Positions 25,501-38,900 of a stretch of 64,000 bases of DNA are shown here, piece after piece; the stretch's first letter is position 1; every line of letters begins with the position of its first letter. Origin of the DNA: Crotophaga sulcirostris. Its lineage: Eukaryota; Chordata; Aves; Cuculiformes; Crotophagidae. Where the stretch lies: the NCBI GenBank assembly GCA_013397455.1, contig VYZB01000218.1, positions 1,214,776 through 1,278,775 of the forward strand. The letters run 5' to 3'. Below the pieces are notes generated by a model. The model saw nothing but the letters and a program-made list of their open reading frames with translations. It did no database searches and was not told the origin of the DNA. The translations under genes were made by a program, and so were the position numbers.

Positions 25501-28500
25501 TAGCCAAAGAAATCATCACGGCAGACTATGAAATAGATGGTGTGTGAGAGGGAAGGGGAGAGGATGCTATATGGTTTCATCTAGTTAATTTGACATGGAT
25601 ACAGATACCTGCTTTCTACCGAGACATTTAAGCTTTTTAAACGAAAAGCCCAGGAGTGACTTTGTCTCATATTGAACACAAGGCTGCTCTTACCCTTAAG
25701 ATAACCCTTGCCAAAATCTTTCTGAGCCTTATTACCATCCTCTGCCAAGTGTTGGCAACGCACTCTCTAGCACCAAGACAGGCACCAGCATGTGCTGGAA
25801 GAGGATGTACCTAGAAAGGACGTCTGTGTGCCTGCACAGCAGCCCTCGACAGGGATTTCACTGGCTATCCCCAACTTGGCAGATGTGGGCAACTCAGGCT
25901 AAGTGTGAAAAGGGACACACAGGAGAGAGTTACAAGGTACTTCGTAAGGTATAGTCCTTACTTTTCCTTATTTACAGTATGTAAATAGAATATTTTTGTC
26001 TTGTTAGACTCAACACTCATCTTCATAATAAATCATCTGCATTATTCTTTTTTTAAATAATAAAATACCCTCAGACCTCTACTGTGGGCACACACACAAG
26101 TCTACAAGAAAATTTTTCTTCGAAATCTTCACCAACTAATAAGCATGAGGGACACTACAGACTGAATAAATAACATAAACCCAAGGAAAAAAAAAGACTA
26201 CACAGAGAAGAAATTGTTATCCTAGATTCCCAAACTTCAGATGATTTATTTGATGCAAACAGCCACCCCACACCCCATCTGCCTGAAATTTCTGGAAAAT
26301 TATGTATGTTCCATGTTAAGAGCTCCTCTGAACTGGAAAAGGGAGTTTCATGCATACCCTTGCCTGATGTGTCACACTTCGTGCCACAAGGCACTCATCA
26401 CCTAGTAAACTGAAAAAAACTCACATTTTATTCTTTAAGCAAGAATTACGCAACATGTATCTAATTCCACCTAATGTGCTTCGATGACTGTGAAATGAAA
26501 GGCATCACAAAATGTACTGAAAAGAAGGAAAGAGAACTAGACAACTCCAAGTGCAGTATTCTCTGCCAAGTTTTTCTGACTAATACTCAAATTAATTCAC
26601 ACATGCATTCATCCACTTAATAAGGCAAGCTATACGTGCACTTTTCCTGGGGATTATTGAAGGGCAGATCATCATTGATAATGACGACAATGTAACGAGG
26701 CAAGTGAGAAGCCCACAGTAGCTCAGAGTGAAAAATGCCATTCCTAGATCAAGAAGCAGTAGTGGTGACTTTTCTAGTTGGACTGCAGGTCAGTCTTTGA
26801 TGCACCTTAAAATACAAAGGTACCTGGCTGGGAGCTGCATGGCAGAGCTGGTCAGGCTTGTCCACTTTGGCTTTTTAATGCTGGCATGAAAAGCTTCACA
26901 TGGACAGCTGATCCCAAAACGCTCCCTGTGCACGATGTTTCCATATCACGGGGACCCGAGTCACCCACTCCGTTACTGGTGAGGAGATGCCCTTGAGCAG
27001 AGCCACCTCAGCCACTGCAGAAACAAGGATGAGTCCTCCCCTGGAAGCAGTACGCAGTACGTCCCTGTGCCCACCAGAATGTGTGCAATGCCATATCCTT
27101 GCTACTCTGGATGTGATGATCCTTTGATGCCTTGACCAGGGATATGAAGATATCTTTGGTTTTCCTCAGAAAAAAACCTCCTTTCTTCCTGACTCCCAGA
27201 TCCACAGGGTAATGTGATTCTGATTAAATACTTGCCTATGGATGGACATTAACCATTGAATTAGTGGTGAGTTACAAAAGGTATCACTCAGATCAAAAGC
27301 ACTGGTGTAATTTTGTCAACTTGATATTGCACATATATAATACGATCCAACCTTCTTTGAGATAATCTCTTTACAGAAGCTCTCCTACTTCCCTGTCTGT
27401 TTAGCCTGAAGGGTGAATGAGTCAGACATCTAGAAGACCACATCCCCCCTCTCCTCTTGCTGTTTCCCTGCGAGATGGGGGGGAAGTCTGTGTAAGCTTG
27501 TCACCCTAAGGTGTGCAGGCAGTGGTCTTTCCCAACAGAGACCAAAGAGTGCCTACTTTGTATATAAAATTCAGTGGCTTTGTCTGCACTACCTCTTGGC
27601 AATGCTCTAGATGGGACCTGGCTGTGGGACCCCCTGCACAGCCTGCAGAGAGCAGCAGTGCTCTGGTGGGCACAGCAGTCCCTTCTTGGGATGCTCTCAG
27701 CTGTGAGGCTTCTCACCATGTCCCTGCAGGGAGAGGGACGTGGGAGGCTGCTTCAGGTATGGGCTTATCAGGAATGAAATCTCTCAGAGACACCTGATTC
27801 AGAGCAGTAGGCTTGGTGTTTCCTGCATGTCAAAGCAGAAAGAGTAATAGAGCCATACCTGACAGGAAAGTCAGATGGCTACAACCAAAGGTTTGTAAAG
27901 CAAATGCTACACGCTTTAGACAAACTCCACAGAAATCACCAGAAAGGGGTGTTTGTGTGTGTTTCCTTGTTCTCCTTTACCTAAATATCTGTCAAAGGAA
28001 GGTTTTCTCATGCTGAGTGAATGACACGATTTGCCTTTTGATAAAGGCAAGGCTGAGCGGAGCTGAAAATAGGGAAAAAAAAAAATCAAAGCTGTAACTT
28101 GCAAATTTGCTATGGTATAATTTACCTGGGAGGATTTCAGAGCTGAGGTTGCAATTTGCTGTACCATCCCTGAGGTCAGAGATCACTTCCCTCCCAAAGC
28201 ACATAGTATTGATTGCTTCTCGCCCCCTTGAAATCCCAGGATCTTGAATAAGCATTTTGCGCTGGTTACTAAAACAAATAATCTACAGTTTCCAGAAAGG
28301 GGGTGGGAGAGGGCCTTGGGAAATCACATTCTTCTGAAAGCAGAAGCTAGGCAAATTCAACTTGAAATTGAAGTGCAATTAATCATCAGCAAGGAATTGC
28401 AAAAACTCAGCTAGAGATGTGGTAGATTCCCTAGCATTTTAATTCCAGCCCCTCCCCTCCCCCCGCCAATGTATTTCAAATCTTTCTGGAAGGGACAATT

Positions 28501-28852
28501 TAGTGAAACCAAGTCAAGATTTTTCATGTGGGAGGTGTTGAAAAAATGCTCAGTATGGTTTGTACTGGTAAATGACCATAGCAGTTCTTTTGTAGATTTA
28601 AAAAATACTCTCTTTCTAAAAACAATACATGATACCTCACAAAGATTTACTTTGCAAATTAGAGGAAGATGTTAGTAAGGGAATTTTTCTTCATCAGGGA
28701 TGAGTACAATGTGTGTATGTGGTTGGTCAGCTCAGAATTGCAGTCACAAATGTCTAAAAGACCCCAGACACACATACACTCTTGCTTCAGTTGTTAGCCT
28801 GGACTAAACATGTGGTTTGCCACATTTTTTTGATCTGCAGATCCCTAAATGC
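22583..28852. other. Intergenic, no gene recognised
   Basis: Unique sequence apart from the short LTR-end remnant at 24686-24731. ORFs at 27501-27797 overlap on both strands and look like a GC-richer chance opening. Confidence 0.7.
24686..24731 (+). mobile_element. Short remnant combining both ends of an ERVL-like LTR
   Basis: ATGCTGGTTTTGGCTGACAG resembles the 5' end of the LTR family seen at 11429-12019, and GGCTGTGGTTAAATCACGAC resembles its 3' end. The two sit within about 45 bp, so the LTR body is missing. Interpreted as an internally deleted LTR; a chance resemblance is possible. Confidence 0.4.
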
Positions 28853-29422
28853 ATGGCCAGCAGGAGCAGGGCAGTGATTGTTGCCCTGTAACTCAGCACT
28901 GGTGAGGCTACACCTCGATTATTGTGTTCAGTTTGGGCCTCTCACTACAAGAAGGACATTGAGGTGCTGGAGCGCGTCCAGAGAAGGGTAACAACGCTGG
29001 TGAAGGGGCTGGAGAACAAGTCTTACGAGGAGCAGCTGAGGGAACTGGGACTGTTTAGCCTAGAGAAGAGGAGGCTGAGGGGAGACCTCATCACTATCTA
29101 CAACTGTCTGAAAGGAGGTTGTGATAAAGTGAGTGTTGGTCTCTTCTGCCAAGTGACAGGTGATAGGACGAGGGGAAAAGGCCTTAAGTTGCACCAGGGG
29201 AGGTTCAGATTAGACATTAGAAAAAATTTCTTCACTGAAAGGGTGGTCAGGCACTGGAACAGGCTGCCTGGGGAGGTAGTTGAGTCACCACCCCTGGAGG
29301 TGTTTAAAACGTGGGTAGATGAGTTCCTCAGAGATATGGTTTAGTAGTGCACAGGTGTGTTTGGACTCAATGATCTCAAAGGTCTTTTCCAATAAGATGA
29401 TTCTGTGATTCTATGATTCTAA
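28853..29422 (+). mobile_element. CR1 LINE, 5'-truncated 3' part of ORF2
   Basis: One continuous reading frame at 28922-29344 encodes the C-terminal CR1 ORF2 segment ([39 protein letters not shown]). The 3' UTR ends in ATGATTCTGTGATTCTATGATTCT-type repeats near 29395-29420. The intact frame and crisp terminal repeat suggest a younger insertion than the other CR1 copies here, but it lacks the catalytic part of the reverse transcriptase. Confidence 0.92.
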
Positions 29423-31974
29423 TACTTTTCACTAAGCCTCTCTGTAGTGCACTGCAGCTTGATGAGAAAGGATTTGCTCTTCCTAATTACCATAACTGTA
29501 TCCAGTACAAATAACCATGGGAATGGATTTATGGATCAGAGAGTCCTAAAAAGCACTGCACTGAGTAATTTTTTTCTGATCCCATGACCGTTTTGAGTTC
29601 ATGCACTGTTATCCTTCTGCTACCCACTTTGGTTTTCAATTGGCATTCACATTTGCCTACATACTACAAATTCCATCCAAATCCTATTTGATTCTCTGAA
29701 GTTCCAAAGTTTTATTCACAAAGCAGAGAATGGTGTGTACAGAGAAAAAACAAACAAAAATATTCCAATAAGCCTAAGGAAAGTAAGATCAGTTAATTTT
29801 ATTCAAGTTGGAGGACGATTTCATCCTACTGAACTCCATTTGTCATATTTCATATGTCTCACTTCCTAACTCTATGAAAGACTTAGTGGGTACTAAAGAT
29901 ACTCCGTTGTTACTTTGTCTGTTTGATGTAAACAAAAATATGTTCACTAATGACTTTCTTGGCTTAGTCTATCCGCTGCCAAGAGAGTGAGGCTCCCCTA
30001 CTGTCTTCTGCCTTGTGCCTGGTTATTTATATCTGTGTAGGTGGCTGATATTTAAGGTGGCCAAGACATACTAAAAGCATAAAGCAATTAAAACAAATGT
30101 ATCGTGTCTTTCTCCTAGGTTTGCCAGGGAGCCAATATTTAATGAAGCTTAGCATTATCTGACAGCCCTTCAACTTTCCTCTAATTAACTTGCAGCACTT
30201 TGAATAAACCCTTTGAACATGGTGGGACTGCCTGTGAATGCAGTGTTTTACATGCTGCTTCAGAAGACATTGACCTCCTTGTTGTGGTTGTGAGGCTAGC
30301 TCTTTAGTTTCTTTCTCCACTAATTGCTCTTTCCCTTGGGAGCTGTATTGGTGCAGTTCCCTAAAAATAAATTTTATCATACTTTCATGAGAAGGCTTAG
30401 CAGGATATTGTATGTGCTCCAAAACTCAAAATATTGTGTCTATTTTATTAAGCAGGACTCCTCGTATTCACCTGCTAAAGTTGCTTTCTCCCTTCCAAAC
30501 AGTGGCCAAAATAATAGGAACCATCTTCAAAACCTAGTTGGAATCTCTACGATCCTTTGTTTTCCCAAATGTGTGTCGCTCTCCCCTCCAAACAGACCTG
30601 AATGACAAACCTTGGATGATGTTTCAAGAGATGCCTAAGAAGAAAACAGTAATTCCTACTAGAAAAGTTCACTTCTTATTGACCAAAAAGGCAAATCTCA
30701 TATTTTAATTCCTGCTTTGGTTCATCCAGATTTAACCCTTTGTCCCTGTCATGAAAGGCATGCTTCAACTGGACCACGTTCCCTTTCCTCCCTTCTCTCT
30801 TCATCTCCTGTCACAGACTAGGTCATACATCCAAAGAAATAAAACCGGAGGATTTATATCCCCTCAGGTTGGAGAGAGAGCCTAAGTCGCCCTTATCCTC
30901 AGATATGGCTACAAGGAATTGTTGCACTGAACAAAAAGGAAGACCTTTATCTGTGCTTCACCATATCCTATATGCAAAAACCTTCCTTATAACAGGAGGA
31001 TCATTTAGAGAAGACTACACCCAGTACACGTTCCCTGCAGAACAGTAGTTTTTCTTATCCTTTTTAGTGGGCACTTCACTTTGAATTTTGCATAGGGCAT
31101 AAAGATTAAAAATGAAAATATGGTAAGGATGGAGGACAAAGTGAATCTCAGTAAATACAGAGTGCTACTGATTTTCACCAGTGAAGACTGTATTCTTAAT
31201 TTTTTACTTAATTTTTGAGGTTATGAATAATTGTGTATGTACCTGAGAAAATATGAGCACCCAAGAATCTATAAACTCTTCCAGAATGTGCCACTTGCTG
31301 TAAAAGATAGATGAGACTGACTCTAAAACTACTGTTTGCTTAATGAGTTAACTATCACTTTTCCATCATCATTCTCTTCCACATAGCTTAAAAAGCATCA
31401 TCTAAGCTAGTTTTAATGTGAGAGAAAAGGAGCCATGTTGATAGTTCTTGCACAGTTGCTTGAAACCACATTTGACCACACATTTACTGTAGTAACAGCG
31501 CTTTAGTGTTTGTCAGTCCATGACTCACTAATGTACAACATAGCCATGTAGCTTATTGCATTTATACTGGAAAAAACCCTTCACCGACATTCACAGATTC
31601 TTTCTGTCATTGTTTGAGGACTTGCTAGGACAATGGCTAATAGCCCAAGCTTATACAGCTCTGCTTCTGCTTGTACAGTTCATCCTACTTTATCAGTCCT
31701 ATTTGGCACTGGATAATTCAAATTCAGTTCTCAAGCATACAGCTGTTCTTCTTAAGACCTCCCACAATCTTCTCTGCCATCAAGATACAGGGTCGATTTT
31801 GAGCTTCTCTTTTGGGTCCTCAGAGTATCCCCTTCAAGGGAAATACTATTTATTTGTCATTAATAGCAGAAATCACTATTAGTCTTCCCATTTGATACAC
31901 TGGAAAATTTCAGTCACCTCTTTTTCCTAGAAACTTCTTTTGCCACAGAGTAATCTCCTTTTTCTTTCTCCTTC

Positions 31975-31991
31975 TTTTTTTTTTTTTTTTT
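31975..31991 (+). repeat. T17 homopolymer
   Basis: Uninterrupted T run after a CT-rich stretch; simple repeat. Confidence 0.85.
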
Positions 31992-32607
31992 GTTTGGGAA
32001 TAGACATTGTCTCACAACTTTGCTGGACACTCCTTTGATATAGGTTATACTTTCTCCTACAACTTCACAGATGAAGGTTCACGTGCTGGGTGAGAAAACT
32101 AAGACGAGACAGAGACATAAATCCTGGACTCACCATGTGAAATCCTGGAAAGCGAAGCAGGCTTGATCTGAAGGGGAGTTTCCTAATACTGATGTCTATT
32201 GACTCACAGGATAGTCTCCAAAGACAAGAAGAAAAGCCCTGATAAATGACACATTTTAAACTGTTTAAGGGTAGAACTTGGTGGGAGTTTTTCTGATGAA
32301 AAGCAACATGTAGACTACTTGAAGGTAGGATTTCTCACAGAAGCACATCAGCTACAGTTGATAGGTTAGAGTCTAAAACACGGGTGTCAATGTGTATCAG
32401 CCTCCTGATAGTCAGCAGTTTTATGATTAGGTGCTTATCTGTGCTGTGGTCCCACCTTTCACAAATACTAGATATTGGTATGGAGTTAAACAAGGTCAGG
32501 AGCAGCAAGGACGCTGGAAAACTTGGACCTGAGGCTCAAGAAATCAGTGTGAGAGCCTGATGGCAAGTCCTGGTCTGCATCTACAGAGCAGCAACTTGAG
32601 CAGTATG

Positions 32608-32690
32608 ACAGGACCACAGACTGGTTGAGGTAGGAAGGGATCTCTGGAGGTAATCCAGCCTCTCTGCTCAAGCAAGACTACCTAGTGGCT
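32608..32690 (-). mobile_element. CR1 LINE 3' fragment
   Basis: CACAGACTGGTTGAGGTAGG, then AAGGGATCTCTGGAGG and CTGCTCAAGCAAGACTACCT, the reverse complement of a CR1 3' region. Short and truncated. Confidence 0.8.
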
Positions 32691-32892
32691 AAATATTAAA
32701 GCAAATGAGTTGTCATGACATAAGATCCCTTGAAACAGTTGTGGAGAGCAGAGGATTCTTGCTCTCCTGTAGACACGCTCAGACAGAATAATTAATAACT
32801 TACGATCCATGCACAATTGAATTCTGTGCAGAAAACTAGTAACACCATAACAGAAATTGTAAGCTTACCTAAAGGCATTAATAACCAACAGC

Positions 32893-32960
32893 CTGTATAA
32901 CATCAGCAGTAAGCATATATAAGCACATATATAAGCACTGTATAGCATCAGTAGTAAGAT
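32893..32960 (+). repeat. Imperfect 45-bp repeat
   Basis: TGTATAACATCAGCAGTAAG at 32894 and TGTATAGCATCAGTAGTAAG at 32939 differ by two bases; between them lies AT-rich ATATAAGCA repeat sequence. Confidence 0.8.
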
Positions 32961-34877
32961 AGCAAGACTAAGGAGGATGGGGTAACAACCCATAGCCGCC
33001 TCTAGCAAGACACTTCATACTATTTTCACAGTCCATATACTCCCTGTTCTTCCAGGGGTGAATCCTGGAGTGACAAAATCTTTGAGTGAAGAATACAAAA
33101 CACAAGCTTCCCAACAGAGCCATCAAATAAATTTGCATTCGTTTTCCAAATCTGAATAATAAAATGGAGAGAAGAGAAGGCACTGATGTGGCTTCCCTGC
33201 AGCAGACCCTAAAATAAGAACTGAGGGCACCATTCATGAGAGGGGTTCTTGCTATTAGTACTAGACACCCCCCCTGCCCCAGTTCTTTTGGCCAGGGTGG
33301 ATCCTGGGACTACAAGGTAAAATAAAATGACCACCAAGAACACACAGTTGCTAAGAAACAATTCTGATTGCATGTATTTGTTTAACCTATAACTTTTTGT
33401 TTCCTGTCAAACAATGAGAAGCTTGACCTTGAAGTCTCAATGTATAAACTCTTGTGTTTTTTTTTTTCAATAGACCTTGCCTCTTTATTCTTTTAGTGGC
33501 AGAGTTAATAATGGACAAACCGAGAAACACGCAATTGTCTGTTTTCCCAAAAAAGAAAAGAAAGAGTAGCATGTGCAGACAGTCCAGAGTAGCCTACTCC
33601 ACAAGTATTTACAGTGTTTCCTCGTAAATTGCAAAAGGATCCTTTGAGGATTGCTATTAACGAGTACAAATTTTGGGGCAGAATTCCCTCTGCCTTTCCC
33701 TTAGTAGGCATTATCTAATGTTTGTCCCACAGAAAAAGAAAGAAGTCATCCTACCTTTTTGAATAATCGTCATGTATCACATTTGCCTAAAAAACAGATA
33801 ACATCTACAAAGTTTCTTATATTAGCAGAAGAAGAGGTGACTCACAATCTCTCTTTGGGGATGGTTTCTTCAAGAATCTCTTGCGTGAATGGACATCTTC
33901 TTACACAATCACAGTCCTTTTCTTACAAAGGATGCCCATCAGAGAAGATATTACTCAGAAAGGTCTTCATCCCACAGAATGACTCAGATCTCAAACTGCT
34001 TACAAAGCCCAAACTTCATAACAGTAACAATATCACCCCATTCTCAGAGATAAGAATGAATGGATGCAGAAAAATGTGGACACAGCATTTGAAGGCTTTT
34101 GCTGGGAAGAACATGGTGTTCACATTCTTTTTCACCCCAGGATCCACTTGGGGGCATTTTAGTATTTGCTAATATTTTTTTACACTTATACTTTATGCTC
34201 ACAGACACCTAGTTAATTAGAAAAATCATTATTACAACTAAATGGAATAAAACACGGTTGCAAGCAGGTCATAAAATATTCTCATAGAGCAAACCGAACA
34301 AGCCTCAGTCCTGAGACTTTGCAAACTCATTTCAAAGCTCATGACCTATTATGAGCAGTGATAATATCATATTGCATGCTTACAAATTTATAATATCCAC
34401 ATAAGCATATTTTTAAGTGAAAACTTCAGTGACGAACTGTTATCTCTGCAGTTGCTATGTGAGCTCTGCTTGTCATTGGAAATCTTTCTTATGAAGTTAG
34501 AAAAGTTTCCTTAAAATCTATTGCATTGCGTACCACATCTGCAGTTCCTTCAAAATGTTATTCTGTACCAATTTTCATGCTAGAAAAAAAAATAATGGGG
34601 AGAATTGGATTATGTTGCTTGGTGTGGGAAGAGTTTGCAAATCCATAAAAAAAAAAAAACCAGCAACATTCCTTTCAATTTCTGTGAAACTGGCTTTCAG
34701 GGCCAGAAACTGGGGTCAGGCTTACACTCATAAATCTGCTTCCAATTAGTGTAGGTATGAAATGAAGGTGACATGCAGGTAAATGAACGTTGCTGTTATG
34801 ATTGTATTGAGAAATGTAAGTAAACAGTGAACCAAGCTCCTTTCCCTCTGTGGAACCTACCTGTGCTAGCAGAATAA

Positions 34878-35915
34878 ATCACAAAATCACAAAATGATTG
34901 AGGCTGGAGGGCACCCCTGGAGATCATTTAGCCCAACCCTATGCTTACAGCACAGTCAGATAGAGCAGGTTGCAGAGGACTACATCCAGTCAGGTTTTGG
35001 ATATTTCCAGGAACAGAGACTCCACAGCTTCTCTGAGTAAGGTGTGCCAGTGCTCAGCCACCCTCACGCTAATTTTTTTTTTGTTTATATTTAAGTAGAA
35101 CTGTGTTTCAGTTTGTGTTCACTAAGTGTTGTCTTGTTACTGGGCACCACCAAGAAGAGCCTGGTTTCATCTTCTTTACTTACCCTACCATCAGGAATAC
35201 ATGCACAAGGATAAGATTCCCTTGAGCTTTTTCCTTTCCAGTTTAAACAGCCCTATCTCTCTCAGCCTCTCCTTGTATGACAGGTATTCCTTAGTCATCT
35301 TTGTGGTCTGAGCTGGACCTACTTTAGTAGCACTGTGAAGCCCAAAGTTGGACTCAGCACTCTAGGTGCGTCTCACCAGTGCTGAGCAGAGGGGAAGGAA
35401 TCACCTTCTTACACCTGCAGGTAACACCTTGCCTAATGCACCAGGGAGGCTGTTGAGGGTTGCTGTAAGGACACATGACTGACTGTCATTTAACTTGGTG
35501 TTAAAGGACCCCCTGAGCCTTTTCCTGTGAGAGTTTCATTTGATTGCAAACTTGTTGAGGGTGCACTTTGCCCTGTTAGCCAGGCCCAGGTATCAATCAC
35601 TGGTATATGCCATTAGTAACCAGCCTCAAGGCCAGTTTCATGATGCTGTTCATAACCCTTTGAGCCCAGAAGTTCAGCTAGTTTTCAGCCCACCTCACTG
35701 TCCATTTATCTACCCATTCAACAGTGCCCATGACAGTGTCACAAAAGACAGTTTCAAAAACCTTGCTTTCACTCACTGAGCCAGTAAACTTGCTATAAAA
35801 GGTGATCATTTTTGTTAGACTTTTCCTTCACAAATCAATGTTGACTACTCCGAATCATCTTCTTATCTTTCATGTATTGGTCTGCAGAAATCTTTCATGT
35901 ATTGGTCTGCAGAAA
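34878..35915 (-). mobile_element. CR1 LINE, old 1-kb copy
   Basis: Starts with ATCACAAAATCACAAAATGA (CR1 3' terminal repeat in reverse) and TTGAGGCTGGAGGGCACCCC. It continues through reverse-complement ORF2 landmarks: CCAGTGCTGAGCAGAGGGGA, then GCAAACTTGTTGAGGGTGCA, CCACCTCACTGTCCATTTAT and TGTTGACTACTCC near 35838. Coding frames are destroyed by many indels, so it is old. A T-rich stretch at 35070-35080 and a 25-bp tandem duplication at 35865-35914 interrupt it. Confidence 0.85.
35865..35914 (+). repeat. 25-bp perfect tandem duplication
   Basis: Two identical 25-bp units beginning ATCTTTCATGTATTGG at 35865 and 35890, at the end of the old CR1 copy. Perfect identity implies the duplication is much younger than the CR1 around it, or is an assembly artefact. 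Confidence 0.92.
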
Positions 35916-38900
35916 GCTGCTAGCAGCTGGAAACTGAAGGCTAGAAATGAGGGCTTTATTAAGCTCATTACCACTTTCAGGTGAAGAAGAATTTCTTTTC
36001 AGTTGATTTTCCTAAACTCTGGTGCCCATAGTGTTCTTGCATTGCAGAAGGGAGCAGCAAGCACCTTTCCTTTTGCTCTCTCCACTGGGTCCCAAGTATG
36101 GTGCAACAGAAACCGACCTGACAAGGACAAGACCTCTGAGGTAGGAGAGTGGGAATGGCTGCAAAAAGACCTTAGATAGAGAAAGCTAAATTAGAGAATG
36201 CTTAGAAGGAAATCAGGGCTGAAGCTGGGAGCATGGATGGGTCAGATCAAGATGGAAGATGTAGGGAAAGAAATATCAAATTTGTATGGAGATAGAGGCT
36301 GAACATAGGAAAGGTGTGGGTGGACAGGTGAGAGATTACTGCAGGATGGGGGAAGAACAAGGGATGAGTTTGGCGATGAGGTCAAAGAAAGAGGGGCTTC
36401 AGGACACGCTGGACCACCAGGGAGGAACCCTTGAGCCACATCAACAGTGAAAATGTGGTGTGGCTGGAAACAGACACCAAACTAACAGTCTGCTAGGGTT
36501 ATTGGTTTGTATTTCACAACTGGTTTGCTTTTCTCCAGTCACTGTTAACGCAGGAGGAAAAGAGAAGAAAACGGGTGGGCAAGGGAGGAGGAAAGAAGAG
36601 GAAGAAATAAAAGAGAGAGGTGAGAGAAGATGAAACAGGGCTGGGAGCAGATGTCACCCCCTCCCACTATCAGAAATACCGGCTTTATCTGCAGCATTCA
36701 CTCTTCACCCTTCCAGTCCTCTGGAGTTTAGAGATGCTGTTACTCCTGCAAGATGTATTTCTCATGGGAGATAGAAGCTGTATTTCCTGGGGGAAGGATG
36801 AGGTCCTGGTGCAGGGTGTTGTAGCCTGTCCTGAAGATGTGGGTCTTGCTTTGCCCTTACCAAATGCTCTGTAGATACTGCCAGGAAAGATACATAAACA
36901 TGGTACTTCAAAATATGCCATCGTGCTTCGTGTATTTTCTCTACATCTAGTTTGACTATGAATAACTTTCTCATTGTTGCAACTGAAACAACAAACAGCT
37001 GCACATTAAGTATTTACACTGCTACACATTACTAAACAGCTGGGGGGAAAAAGATGCCAAATACCTCGAATGGGCATCCAAAATTAGGAATCTTGCTGTG
37101 ACTCTGCTCCCTGATTGTACAGCAGGGACTCCTTGCTGAGGAGCTGAAACAATGCATTGACTCATGCCTGTGTTAGAAGACAGTCAAGGCAGAGATCAGC
37201 CCCAAAGAAAAGCACCGGAGGAAATTAATAACCTTATCATAGTTTAAATAGCTTGCAATATATGAGGCAGGGTGCCAACATGCTGAGCAATGAGAAATAA
37301 CCACATTATTCCACACACATCTGCAGTGACAATACAAGGTCTAGGGGAGGAACAGCTATCATATAGTTGATGGCTGAGGTCCAAGAAAACTGAACTGAGG
37401 CTGAAGGGGCAGCGTTACTCCTAGCACTGTCCATCTTTTTAGGCATTCATCCTGAAGCCTTAGTTCCTGTGATTATAATTGGATGGTATGGATTAGTAAG
37501 AAATGGACCAGAAAGGAGAAAAAGGAGGAGAAATAATTTTGAAGATTTTCTTTTGCTTCATGCATGTTAGGAAAACTATAGACCTAAAGAAAAGAACATG
37601 AGTTGTGAAACATTGGTGCTGCCATTCCCAGCAGCATTCAAGTTAAGTCCAGAAAACTTCCCACCACTAATATCCAAATATCTCATCCACGTATGAGTTC
37701 TAGAGCTTGGTCCTCTCCTGAAGAAGGTCATCCCTGTGTGTGATAGAGTCCCAGTGCCTGTCTGGCTTGGGTAGGTTAAACTGGGTGCTTGCCACAGCCC
37801 CTCACAGAGAAGGGCAGGAGGACATCAGCACACCAGTTTAATGGCCCACCATCCTTCACTTTCCTTCTCCTTAGTCCATCTCTCATATTCCCTATTATTT
37901 TGGCACCTGAGATATTCCAAGGATGTGCATGCTTCATGCAGTGCATGACTTTTGAAAGAGATGCAAACATATGGCTGGTACATACCATCCCTCTCCCCCA
38001 CTAAATTTTGAATCCATCATTTTTAATGTATCATGAAAACAGCTGGCCATGCAGAGGAGAGAAATTCTGTAGCTATGTCTCTACCAGTATATTACAGAGA
38101 GAGCCTCCCAGAAACAAAAACTCAAAATATTTTACCATACTGTTACACTGTTAGGAAAGCAGCATTCCTCAAATGAGTTGGTTTGGGAGTTAGTGTAAGC
38201 CAGGAGACACTGATCCTAGTTGCCAATACAGCCACTTTGTTTTGGAGAGGGAGAAATTAATGGTAGGGACCTGGTATATTTCTTTGCTACTGGCCTCAGA
38301 ACCAGCAAACAACCTCAGCAGATGTGCTAGCACAGCTGTAGCTTATCTGTGCCTGCTCAGAGAACAAAGCTGCTGCCTAGCCATTATTAGACCTCAGAGA
38401 ATCCACATAGAAGTCAGTGTCTATTCTCTAGAAAGGTGAAGAATGGCAAGAAAATCCAGATGGTGTCTCTAGTCTGTGAGATACTTGGGGTAAGGGCCTG
38501 TGTGTATAAAAGGAGAGAGCTTATTCTTAAGTTCATGTAATATCCCCCATTAAAGCAGTAGTTCACCAGTCATTCAGAAAAACAGCCTTAAATCACATTT
38601 TATTACTGTGTTTTACACCCAATAATGTGCTCATATTGCAAAGCCCCACAGTTTCAGCTCTGCAGGAACATACTTCACAACATGTTCTTGGTGGCCAAGA
38701 AGAAATGGTGCTAGTGGAAACAGCCATGCCAAGCAAACTTTGCACCTGGGACCTTAACACCTGAGGATTTGAACATTAAAGTCAGTGTCCTGAACTGTAA
38801 CTGGACATCAGATGAAGTCAGCCCTGTCTCAAAAGTCATGCCATTATGTTCTCCCAGTGTCCATTTTTTACTGAGCAGTTAGACATTTTGATTTTGCAGC

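Larger units (their letters stand above)
29423..34877. other. Intergenic, no gene recognised
   Basis: Holds the small CR1 fragment at 32608, a T17 run at 31975, and the 45-bp imperfect repeat at 32893. ORFs at 30027-30605, 31556-31882 and 33759-34172 show no recognisable domain. Confidence 0.7.

Noticed and set aside
33759..34172. 137-codon open frame on the plus strand
   Set aside because: No domain or neighbour support; chance opening.
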